64,000 nucleotides of DNA from Hansfordia pulvinata (Eukaryota; Ascomycota; Sordariomycetes; Xylariales). This document shows positions 22,861 through 32,924 of this stretch, in pieces (positions within the stretch are counted from its first letter, which is position 1; each line of letters begins with the position of its first letter). The notes below the pieces were generated by a model, which ran no database searches, had not been told where the DNA came from, and worked only from the letters and a program-made list of their open reading frames with translations. The translations under genes were made by a program, and so were the position numbers. The DNA lies in NCBI GenBank assembly GCA_006538405.1, contig BJKQ01000004.1, positions 186,001 through 250,000 on the forward strand. Direction: 5' to 3'.

Positions 22861-24687
22861 CTAGCCCCTGACAAAGTGAACGTCGCGCGCTTGCTGCCTC
22901 AGGGCAAGCTTGAAGCGCTCAGCGTACTGCTCTTCTTCATGTTCCGCGGCAGCTTCTTGCGGTGTCTTTGCTTCCTTTCCAAAATCGTCCGGCCAGGTCC
23001 CTGCCTTGGTGGTGAAGCTGACAAGGCCCAGCTTTTCCCCAGTCCAGAGTAGTACGTCGTTACAGTTTGCCCTAGTCTCGTCGCTCTGTCCGTTCAAACC
23101 TGTTGTCAAGATCTTCAGGGCGATCTCGTCTGGCGGCGTTGTCGTTGGGCCGGGCCTTTCGGAAGGCCCAATCGTAAACCGCCGGACCTCGGTGCATCCG
23201 TCTCTCTCGACCCATCTCAGGTTGCCCTGTCCGTCTGAGTATAGCAGTCGGGTGCCGTGGTTGGTGACTGAGAGCAGTTTGGAGGCGGATGCGCTTTGTC
23301 GATTCTTCGTCGTCGAGGTTTGAAATATCCGGGGCAGACTCGTGTTGCTGGGATCACTGGGTGCCAGGCCGTAGAGCTCGAGAGCACCTTTGTTCTTGTA
23401 CTCACCGCAAGCCACCAGAGTGCTTCCAAGCTTCATCTTGGACCGCAAGGCCTCGCCCTCGGAAAAGAGACCCTCTCGCCGATACTCGCTGTCCACGCAG
23501 GAATGGGGATACGGAATGGAAGCCAAGCTGCAGAGCCCCGCCCCTGAGTGGATGGACCCTTTTATGGTGGGAAAGATGCGACGGTCGTAATTCAGAATGT
23601 TGGAGAAGCGGCCAGCGACAAAGATATCGTCGGATATTCTACTGGGATCACCGGGCTGCTGGAGGTGCAGGATGCTCAGCGGGCATGGTTGTGCGAGAGG
23701 AGCATACAGCGGCAGTTCTGTTGGCGGCGATCGCGGGTCGTATAAGTGAAGGCCTTGGGTGGTTCCGACCGTCAGCGGAATCGAAGGTTGCACCGCCGAC
23801 AGGGTGTTGATGGTCCACTCGAAGCTCGTTTCACCAACAACGGCCAGGGTCTCAAGATCGACCTCGACCAACCCTGGAGGCATTGGTCAGCTTGCACAGT
23901 CGGACCAGCGGAGGCACAGGCTGACTGACGTGTTTGGACGGCGAAGAAGGCCCGTCTCCTTTGGCTGTCAACACTGACAGACTCAACAATGCCCGGATTC
24001 AATCTGGCGGTGCGGCCAAACCCATTTGAGGCACGGCGACTCGGGGAGAGGAGGCCTGGCTCGGTCTTTGCGGTTATGGAGCCCGCCTTTGCCGAAGAGC
24101 CCTTGACATCCCATATGCAGACTGAGCCGTCATCGAGAGGCGAGACGGCGTAGGCTTCGAGGGCGGAGTTTGACGGAGTATACAGGGCAAGCCCCCTGAC
24201 GTCGAGGGCGGGAGACGAGCGGCCAGGGTCCGACCGCGGCTGCTGAAACCAGCTGGAGCAGATAGGGCCATGCCGGTGCACAAACTCTTCGTACCAGTTG
24301 GTCCTCTCGCCGGGGAAAGAAGGATCCCAGTTCGCGAACATACGGGCTCGGCGCGCACGCGGAGCGTCTCGGGGGCCAGGGGGCTGGAGACCCGAGAGCT
24401 GGGGCTCGGGGTAGTCCTGGGCGGCCTCGAAGCCGACGGGGGACTCGGAGAAGCACCAGTGGCGCCAGACATTGTGATCGCGGCAGACGCGGAGGAAGCA
24501 ACGGCAAACCCTCTGGAGAGCGACGACGTGGTCCCAGGCAAGATCTGTATGGCCGAGGGAGGGGCATCAGAGGGGTGGGGCCGAGGTGGGAGATGGAATA
24601 AGAGGCGAGGGTAGACCCACGAGACAGTATCTGCAAAAGGACCTCGTCAGGGAGGGCTCCAAGATTGGGGGCGACGACGACGGCCAT
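22861..24687 (-). CDS. F-box protein with WD40-like repeats
   Basis: Three minus-strand exons: 24621-24687, 23930-24544 and 22861-23873, together 564 aa. The first intron (24545-24620, GTGGGT to ACAG) joins LPDEVLLQILS to HLAWDHVVALQRVC and completes a textbook F-box. The second (23874-23929, GTCAGT donor, GCTGAC branch, CAG acceptor) restores phase at an Arg codon. An in-frame ATG at 24705 would add six residues. After the F-box come segments typical of beta-propeller blades: AVSPLDDGSVCIWDVKG, TTQGLHLYDPRSP, then LLYSDGQGNLRWVERDG. F-box/WD40 proteins are substrate receptors of SCF ubiquitin ligases: the F-box binds Skp1 and the propeller the target. The target here is unknown. The propeller repeats are divergent, and I could not count them with certainty. 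Confidence 0.82.
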
Positions 24688-25451
24688 GGCGGACAGACCG
24701 GCCACCGCTCAAGCCGTCGCGAGGGTGCGAAAGCAAGGCCGGTATGGACCGCCCATGGGATGTTGGCGAGCGAAGAGCGACGAGACCTGGGCGGGTGTCT
24801 GACGATCGGCAGGGCGGGCCGGTCTGCAACTGGGCCGCAGCCGAGACGATGGCGACAGGAATGTGGCTCGTCGGGACGGTGGTCTGGCGCGGCGGTGGTC
24901 GTCTCCTGACAGGGCAGAGGCGGGGAGTCGGAAGGTGATGTCAATTGAATGATGAAGAGGAAACTTTATGGGAGGGGGTTCTGATCTAAATGAGGGCAGT
25001 CACGATCCTCGCAATGGAAGAGGCATCTGAGTGGTTGCATCCTCCCCGGCGGTGGCTTCCATGTTTGCACGGCGAGATCGGCAGGTACTTGTGCTGCTGT
25101 GCCTTATGTAGGTAGATGGCAAGTACCCGCAGGCATCGGATGGCCGACGTGGGCTGGACGCTTCCGATGGTCGCTGAGATGCAATCCAGGCCTCTCCACT
25201 GCCCATTTGCCCTCCCATCCAAGTAGGTACCTTATTGAGGTACGTGTATGCTTCTGGCTTCCACCCCTTAGGTCTCGGCCGGGCTGCTGCCCCTCCCCCG
25301 CACTGCCGTGCCGTACCTGACCTGACTGTGACGACGGGCGTACCCAGTGCTCGTACCTCGGAACGAGTACTTGAAGCACGGTACACTCAAGGACAGGCAC
25401 CGAGTGCGGGTGAGGTCTGCTTGATACTAGTACTCGTACGTACAGATACTT

Positions 25452-25493
25452 GGAAGGTATAAATTTGGAAGGTATAAATTTCGAAGGTATAAG
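25452..25493. repeat. 15-bp tandem repeat, about 2.8 copies
   Basis: Unit GGAAGGTATAAATTT, twice exactly (25452-25466, 25467-25481), then a partial third copy that begins with C. It is intergenic. Confidence 0.85.
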
Positions 25494-25617
25494 AACGATA
25501 TATAGGTGCAGGCTGTCGCAGTACCTACACAGTGAAAGACACCCTACATGTCCTTGAAGACATTGAACCCTACTAAGCTCAGATAGGATCGTATACCTAC
25601 CTCCTAGATGGATCACA

Positions 25618-25675
25618 TAAAGGTAGGGTAGGTAGGTAAGGTAGGTAAGGTATGTAGGTACCTATATAGATAGGT
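25618..25675. repeat. TAGG/TACC-rich simple repeat block
   Basis: Overlapping GGTAGGTAGGTAAGG units. The same motif, alone or as its complement TACCTACC, recurs in many intergenic segments of the window. Confidence 0.8.
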
Positions 25676-27934
25676 ACGAGTAGCTGAGGTCGTCCTTCCC
25701 GCCCAGCGGGCGCTCGAGAGAGCCAGACAGAGCTCGTGTTGGCCTGAAGGTGAAGGAAACCGTCAAATACCTACTCGCGATCAGTCAGGCCATATCTCTG
25801 GTCTGACGGGGTGCCCTTATAAGGGGCAGGATGCACATATGCCCGGAACGCTTCTGTCAACATGATGACCTATATCCATAATACCCATGGCTTTCAACCA
25901 CTCATCAGTCAGCACTACATGGATTTTCTCGTCAACTCGACCCAGCCACTCATTCAAAAGCCCCGTTCCGCTGCCGGCCCACAGCAGACAACCTCACTTG
26001 CGGTGACTTGCAGGCACCTGCACGCACAAGAGCCACTTCTGTCGATGCCCAAACTCACCCAGCTGAGAGCGCGTCCCCAAGCCTCCTCCAATGCTGGCCG
26101 CCAGTCTGATGGGGCCTTTGGACCCATTGGCCGCGACGGCCCGTGGAGCCTGAGCTCTGCATACACCTGGCAGCTCCTGATTCTCTTGTCGGATGTTTCC
26201 ACGCAGGCGCAGACCCGCAAGCTTGTATTGGGAGTCTGGAGACTGGCTTGAAAGAAGTCCGAGACTCTGAGCTCCAAGCAAGCCGGCTCCTCTGGGCGGT
26301 CTGGTCGGCGCACACCGCCCGAGACAGCAGTCTGTATCTCCCGCTACCCTATATAACCCGAGTGCCGTTGCGGCTCGCCTGAGTCGTTTCCCTCCCCTCT
26401 CGTCCCAGGCTACCCACCCCTTCCAACACGTCTTCACCCGAGGCGAGATCTCGGTAGGTCGTCTTGGCCCGTCAACGCTTCAACCCTGGAGACAGACAGC
26501 ACAGCCGCTGCGGAGGCTCAAGCCATCTCGCCTCCAGATGTCGCTTTCCATATGCTCGACTGCTCCGGCTCAAGGTCACACGCCCCAGGAGCCAACCAGA
26601 GGAAAGCCTCCTGGATCCCGCCATGGCTGCCACCAATCCCCAGCCTTTCACGACGGCCGTGTCCGGACCCCGCCCCGAGCAACATGAGATGATGGCAGCT
26701 TTTGCGCACGGGTGGTATGCCTGGCTATCTCTCCCACTTCCCAGAGAGTTTGCTCATCCGCGCAAAACAGACTGTCCGGTCTTTGCCCGGTTTCCCGAGA
26801 TGCATGTAATGGGCCTCACGTCTCTGCTGATCGCCTAGTCGCCAGCACCCCGCTTCAGGCTCGGGCCCGGCCCCGTGCAGGTGACCTCGGCATGCCTGAG
26901 ATCGGGTGCATTATCACCAGGCAGGCTGCGCCCGCCTCCCCCGGGAGTCCCTCGTCTAATCAGAGGACACCACGACGCTGCAGGCGTGATTGGGGGCGTG
27001 TAAGCCGTGGGTGATCCGGCTTGGGGCCCGCGCATACCACCACCTGGTGAGTTCTGCGCAACCGCGCAAAAAGGCCGAGCATAAATAGCATCGTCTCATC
27101 AGAGGACAATTCCGAACGATACCAGCATGCTCTATTTCATGTGCCGCCCCCCTTCGCCCCCTGGACGATGTGAAGCAGCCAAGCAAGCCCTGGACAAGCC
27201 GACCAGACTCGCGAGATTCTCCTTACCTCGAGAGGGCTTACCGCTGGATCAGCAACGGTGCTTGTGATACTTGCTGGCAACCCAGACCTACATGTATGTA
27301 GAAGACCGAGGACCGCTCGCCTCCGAACTTTCCCCAATGCTCCAGCGATGCTTCAATGCCAACGGCCCAACACATCACCTGACCTAAGTGCGAAACCGCA
27401 TTTCAACCCGCTCTATCGGATCGAACCTTTCCCCGCGTCTGTCCGCCTCTGGAATCCCACGCCAGCCGAGATTGGAGCCCAGTGGCAGAAGCAGTGCGCA
27501 TTGAGGTGCCGCTACCGTCTGCGTATTGGCATGGTCAGAGAGGGAACCTCCTCTTCCCGACCCTGCTTTCCCGCCAGACGATCACCGCAGGCCAAGACCG
27601 CTTACCTTGTGAGTTGAACAGCCGATAGCACTCAAGGGGTAGGTCAAACTGATACTGTTCCCCCCCTTAGACCTACCATTCGCCAGTGGCAGCTCTCGCA
27701 GTAAACCATCGGAGGCTCTCTCTCGGATACCAAGAGTCCACGGGCCCAAGGCACGGAACACCATGTAAACCCCCCCCACCAGACCACCTCGTCACTAATC
27801 GTCGCTGTAGATCGCCCAGCCCCCGCCTCGGACAAGTCCCTGGACTTGCGCGATGGTCAACGGGGCCCGCCTTGACTGAGATATCGGATCCCAACACCGC
27901 AGAACCAAACCCTCTTGTCCCCCATTCAGCCCCT

Positions 27935-29322
27935 ATGGACAACCAAAAGACACCTGCCACCAAACCCGACAGCCATTGCCAGCACGACAAACACGGTGAA
28001 CACAAGCAGACACCAGACCAGTACCTCGCCCACCGCAAGAAGGAATTCATCACGCAGGTGATGGCAGCATTCACCGAGTGGATGCACAAGAGAATCGCCG
28101 TCATCGACAACATCTACGACACAGCAGATGCGGGGGAGCCCGGCGGCCCAGACGGCGGCAGCGGGTCTCGCGGGGCCAAGGAGAGGGGGGCAGCTGGTCG
28201 TTCCTCCAAGCGCTCCAGGCGTCAGACAGACGAAGACGACCGTGACGATTCCGCTCCGGGAGGTGGTGATGGTGGTGGTGGCGGTGCGAACGGAGGCGAG
28301 GGCAACGGCAACAAGCGGGCCAAGAAGGATGGCAACCCGGAGCGCATGCTTGCCTGCCCGTTCTTCAAGAGGGACCCCCGGGCCTGGGCTCACTCGCGCA
28401 CCTGTTGCGGGCCCGGCTTCCCTTCTATCCATCGCCTGAAGTAAGTGCGCCCACTCGCCGCTCACCGGACTCGGCGCTGACAGGAGGTGGAAAAAGGGAG
28501 CACCTTTACCGCAAGCATCTCCTGCCCGAGCACGTTTGCCTCAGGTGCGGCGACCATTTCGAGAGCCCCGAGAGTCTGAACAGCCACATTCGCGCCGACG
28601 ATCCATGCAGGAAGATGCCTTTGTCTTCGCCGCAGGGCATCGACAAGTCCACCGAGGCCCTGTTGAAGAAGCGCAAAAAGCCGGGCGATACGTCATCGGA
28701 GGCGCAGAGGTGGCTGGGCGTGTACACGCTGATCTTCCCGACCGCGAACCCGGACACTCTTCCCAGCCCATGTGAGATGACCGCGCTTCCTCCTCCTCCT
28801 CCTCCTCCTCGTCGCGCGTGCAAGCCTCCCGCTGACCCCCTCATGACCACAGACCACGACAACCACGACTCCCTGGCGCTGCAGCACGATGCCGAGACGT
28901 GGAAGAAGGTGAGGAAAGTGTTCGAGGAGAGCCTGCCCAAGGCTGTCGAGAGGCACATCACGCAAAAGTTTGATAACCTGGCCGAGGACGTGAAGAGGGC
29001 CCTGCCCGACACGATCAGAGACGGCGTCCACGAGATCCTGAGGAACCCCAACGTCTTCCCTCCCACCACCACCACCACCACGCCCGCCGGGGGGCCGACG
29101 CCGAGGTCCTCGACGCCGGAGGGGGAGAGCGCCACCGCGCAGACCGTGCCCGGCGAGCCCGGCGCCTCCGCGTCGCTGGACCTCTCCGGTTTCTTCTCCG
29201 AGGGGTTTGATTTCGTTAACAGCTTGGATTGGTCGTTCGGGATCGACTTTGCCGCCCAACTGGACAAAGAGTCCGATTCCGGCTACGGCTCTTTTGGCGC
29301 GGCCGGGGAGCCCTCGGTGTGA
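27935..29322 (+). CDS. Fungal C2H2/C2HC-type zinc-finger protein
   Basis: Three exons from the ATG at 27935: 27935-28440, 28497-28771 and 28853-29322. Intron 1 (GTAAGT donor, GCTGAC branch, AAG acceptor) joins HRLK to EHLYRKH. Intron 2 (28772-28852, GTGAGA to CACAG, GCTGAC branch) makes PSPYHDNHD. It is 81 nt and without a stop, so retention would be silent for the frame. The N-terminus has an acidic, Gly-rich linker with basic clusters (SSKRSRR, NKRAKKD) that look like nuclear signals. The zinc module starts ACPFFKRDPRAWAHSRTCCGPGF and continues HLLPEHVCLRCGDHFESPES, the pattern of an expanded family in Sordariomycetes whose role is unknown. The rest is a helical segment (EESLPKAVERHITQKFDNL) and an acidic, aromatic end (SGFFSEGFDFVNSLDWSF) that resembles an activation region. 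DNA binding is inferred. Coding may start further upstream. Confidence 0.78.
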
Positions 29323-29624
29323 TGCTCACAGGCCGTCCCCGGCATCCAGCGCTCCAGCATTCCTTTGATTTTTCTTTTGGTGTTTTCTTCCTATGCTTCG
29401 CGCATTGAACAATGAGATTCGTAGTCGATCTGTCTCAGTCACCACGGCATTGTAGCCATTCAACTCTCCTATCACTTTCTTCTTCACCAATCTGGACGAG
29501 TCTGTACCTGTCACGATCATACATGCGTCGTTGTGATTCCATGCGTCTGTGCCATTAATCGAGTGTATCTGAAGTGCAGATACGCACCGTCTTCCTCTGC
29601 CAGCTGCTGTGTCTTTGGTCCGAC
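29323..29624. other. Short convergent intergenic spacer
   Basis: Shared 3' flank of the zinc-finger gene (plus) and the nuclease-like gene (minus), T-rich. Nothing else seen. Confidence 0.5.
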
Positions 29625-30422
29625 TCAGGGATTTTCCGACTCAAACAGGGCCTCCTCCAAAAAGCCCAGTAGGGCGGGGCGCATCATGTGAGATTGGTCA
29701 TTCTTGATCATGGTGATCTCACAGTAATTGCCGGCATAACCATCCTCGACCTGGAGCCGGGGGAATATGACCATGAGGAGGTGGTCCCAGTCGAAAAGAA
29801 CGACGTATCTGGTCCGGCCGATCACAGCATAAGCGGCAGCCTGTGTCATGAGCTGGTAGGCCGCCTTCGTAAACAGACTCTCCGTTATGGGGTCGGGGCT
29901 GTTCATCTGAGCGTCGAAATAAGCCAGATCTGGTAGTTGGGCCTCGATGAACTCTTCGGTTCGGATGACGGCGCGGCGCTTGGCCTCAAACATGGCGAAG
30001 GTCTTGGAGGGCGTGTTGTTGAAGGTAAGATCACAGCGTCCTGCAGAGCCGCCTCCGCTCATGAGGCTCTCCGAAACGCAAGTCACGTCGTGGTATCGGG
30101 CGCAAAGAACCACACTGACAGGGTGTATCAAATGCAGATGCGCCGATCTCAATACATCGGCCTCAGTTTTGTGTCGAATTGAATAGTCGAAACCGGGTAG
30201 GAAATAATTCCTGAGACGCTCTTGAATGTCTGGAGAGAGATCGCTTCCTTTTTCAGCCCAGGCTCGAGCTTCTCGGCCTGGGATGCAGCAAAGAGGTGGC
30301 TCTTGAGACTGGTGCGTTTTGGTCGATGGGTTGGCTTCGCCGGAGTTCTCAAAGGAAGGTAAGTGGTACTCCTGAGACTCCCGGAAGCACGCAATGACTG
30401 GAATCGGGCCATCGTCGGCCAT
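29625..30422 (-). CDS. PD-(D/E)XK nuclease-like protein, fungal family
   Basis: An intronless minus-strand ORF of 265 aa starting at the ATG at 30422. The middle carries a pattern typical of the restriction-endonuclease-like fold: GRCDLTF (Asp131), then AMFEAKRR (Glu146-x-Lys148) on the next strand. A helix with LMTQAAAYAV (Gln190, Gln194) and the strand YVVLFDWDHLLMVIF follow. This matches a family common in fungal genomes, often near AT-rich or repeat DNA, in which D, ExK and a helix Gln form the presumed active site. Nuclease activity is inferred, not proved. Other fungal members are sometimes annotated only as hypothetical. The first 60 residues look disordered. The gene is intact and of normal base composition, although the RIP-mutated island starts about 500 bp upstream of its start. 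Confidence 0.6.
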   Translation of the reverse strand: MADDGPIPVIACFRESQEYHLPSFENSGEANPSTKTHQSQEPPLCCIPGREARAWAEKGSDLSPDIQERLRNYFLPGFDYSIRHKTEADVLRSAHLHLIHPVSVVLCARYHDVTCVSESLMSGGGSAGRCDLTFNNTPSKTFAMFEAKRRAVIRTEEFIEAQLPDLAYFDAQMNSPDPITESLFTKAAYQLMTQAAAYAVIGRTRYVVLFDWDHLLMVIFPRLQVEDGYAGNYCEITMIKNDQSHMMRPALLGFLEEALFESENP

Positions 30423-31730
30423 GGTGGATGACGGGCAAGATGCGAAATGTGTTGAGATAGCGCAGGCATAACATGGGGGGAGAGTACAAAAGCTCGGCGC
30501 GTTCTACAAGACGATTTTTTTTTCTTGGCCGATGATTATCACACCAAGGCTGTTGGTACCAGGTCAAGCAGTGACAACCTCGAAATTGAATGCTGTGTGG
30601 GTAAGTCTATAATATTGCAGGGTGTGCTTGCTACTCATGGATCGGTCGCGACAGCAGCCATGCGGGCGAGAGCACTTTTATCACTACCATTATTAACGAT
30701 CGGGCGGGAGCGATTTAGCGATTCCAAGTAACAAATCAAGGCTCGAGTCGGACACAGCGGCCAGATGATCTTAGTGTTTAATGCATGAAGACGATGGAAA
30801 TAAAGTTGAACATAGCTTATAAAAACTGTGTACCTAGGCATCTCGATGATAAGTCCAACATTGAATCGCCCCTCCACGAAGAGGCCGTGTGCCGAGAGGC
30901 AGGGTTGGATGTCATCACCGTTTGAACACTATCTACCACAATTCAATAGGTAGGGACAGTTAAGGGGGGTTAGATGCCAGCCGGCCAGCCAGCAATAAAC
31001 TCAAGTTTTAAGGGTGGCATATCACCCGAAAAGCAGGTAGAAATGGGCATTTCCTGTGACAGTGTCTTGGCTTCAGCGGGTTTAGTGATTAAGTATCTAC
31101 ATGTACGTGAACGTTTTAGAAGCCCGTAATACTAACTATCACTTTAATTATAAAAACATCAGTCTGGTCTTAAGGTGCTTATTAAAAGCTAGTGTATTTC
31201 CGTAAGTGCCGCTCACTGGTTAAATAAGCAAGTAAGTACTTAATTACTTTATAGCTTAAAGCGTTATATACCTGTACCTCACGGTATATAAATAAGTATT
31301 AATTATACTTATTAAGTTATTATTTAACACACCTTAATCACGTGTATTTAAATGAAATGTGATAAGGTACGGATAAGGAGCGTGAAACCGGGGTAAAGGT
31401 TGGCTAATAATAAGATACCTGCTTAAGCTGCCTTACGTATTAATACGTACTTATAATAAGGCTTAAGGTGCCCAGCGTGCTGATTAAAATACATGTAATA
31501 TATTAAGGCGAGGGCATATACGATAAGCACTTAGCTTATTTATTATTATTAAGTACTTATTTAATAACGGGAACGGGTAATTTAAATAAGTATTTAAGGT
31601 GAATACACGGTAAGGTTCACACGCCGGGCTGTAAGTTGCTTAATACTTATATTAAAAGTAAGATACTTATATAAGTAAGTTCTTATTAAGTTTTACCTAC
31701 ACTGCTTCCGGGCTGTGTATTACGGGCTAC
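30423..31730. other. Left border of the AT-rich island
   Basis: Promoter of the nuclease-like gene, then from about 30940 a sharp change to AT-rich sequence with many TTAA, TTATAA and TAAGTACTTA words. CpA and TpG are rare while CpG persists, as in the retroelement. This part is outside the LTRs and shows no gene or second element I can define. RIP may have spread from the repeat, or an older repeat may be eroded here. Confidence 0.6.
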
Positions 31731-31735
31731 CTTTT
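31731..31735. repeat. Target-site duplication, left copy (CTTTT)
   Basis: Five bases directly before the left LTR, identical to the five directly after the right LTR (39616-39620). A 5-bp duplication is usual for Ty3/gypsy integrases. Confidence 0.85.
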
Positions 31736-32253
31736 TATAACGACCTGGATTCTTCTTAAGAAAAATATAAAATTGGTTTAAAGGTTTATATTTTAAAAGA
31801 ACACTCGAAAGGTCGTCTATCGGTAAACATTAAGTAATTAATTAATAAATAGGTAACCGAAGTATTAAATAAGTGGTAAACTATCGTTAAAAGGTTACTC
31901 TTATTTAAAAATAACTTAAATACTTAAATTAATTATTAAAGTAATAAATAATTAAATACATAAGAAAACCTTCCTTCCTTATATATCCTTTATTCCCTCC
32001 GTGATACCGTAACGGCTTATAATATTCTTATATTAAATCACCGTGATCCTTTAATAGCTTATTATAATCTTAAGTGGCTCACCGTGATCTTCTTATCTTA
32101 ATAAGTGATTATATCACATGACTTTATACCGATAATTTATATTTCTTACATATATAATTAAGTTAATATAACCTTATATAATTATTAATTTACAGGTCTT
32201 TTACTTATATTAATATAGCCCGTCTTACCGGCTTAATAATCGGGTTCGTAATA
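31736..32253 (-). repeat. Left long terminal repeat (3' LTR of the minus-strand element), 518 bp
   Basis: Begins TATAACGACCTGG and ends GGTTCGTAATA. It has the same length as the right copy. Read as the ancestral TG...CA, both ends show C-to-T or G-to-A change. Compared with the right copy, the differences I checked are transitions (for example GG versus AA at about 31776 and C versus T at several sites). Confidence 0.93.
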
Positions 32254-32924
32254 TTATACCCCTTTTTTTAAGTTATTTATCCTTAATTAATTAATATAAA
32301 AAAGTAAGTAAGCCTTAACGTAAGCGTGGCTTTCGTGTTTCTTTATTTTTTTTTCTTTATCTTATTAACCATATCGTTACGTGTTTAAAAATCGCGATAA
32401 CGTAATATAAATAAAAAGCGTAAATCCTTAATTGCCTTTATTTCGCGTTTTAAAGTTAATATTATACTTTACTTTTATTATTATTTTAATAACTTTTATT
32501 ATCGTGTAATATTTTCTTAAAGCGATTATTATAAATAATGTATCGCGGTTAACCGATCTTATAATAACGTTTAAACAGCTTTTACGTTAAACCGTATTTT
32601 TAAGGAAAACGATCGCTTTTAATCGGAGGAGTTTAAAGTTAAAGAACTTTTATTAATTACGTATTAACAGCTTAATAAAGTAATATCGAAGCTTTAACGT
32701 TTTCATTAATAGCGGGCGTCGTTAAAATCTTATAAGAGCGCTTTAATAGCTTATAAAATTTTTACTTTAAATAAGCTTAAGGTTTTTAAATAAATAAAGT
32801 CTTAAGCCGTTAAAGACGCTTAAACGTTAAGTGTTTTAAGTGTTATTAATTAAAATATAATCGGCCTTAACCTATCCTTTAATTTTAATTTACTCGGTTT
32901 AAGTGTCTTTAATGAAATTATCTT

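Larger units (their letters stand above)
24688..27934. other. Intergenic region; probable long leader of the zinc-finger gene at its right end
   Basis: 3.2 kb. A 15-bp tandem repeat (25452-25493) and a dense block of TAGGTAGG motifs (25618-25675) lie in the middle. A TATATAA box near 26350, followed by a C/T-rich stretch, suggests a transcription start. Two well-formed introns (27609-27670, GTGAGT to CCTTAG; 27765-27810, GTAAAC with CACTAAT branch to TGTAG) lie just before the zinc-finger gene. They probably belong to its leader or to an extended N-terminus. Confidence 0.45.

Noticed and set aside
26464..26838. 124-aa plus-strand frame with an internal MAATNPQPF start after a TATA-like box
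   Set aside because: Cannot be tied to a domain or a consistent splice chain. Kept only as possible leader sequence of the zinc-finger gene.
28506..29267. 253-aa minus-strand frame opposite the zinc-finger gene
   Set aside because: No domain, and it overlaps the conserved zinc-binding exon.
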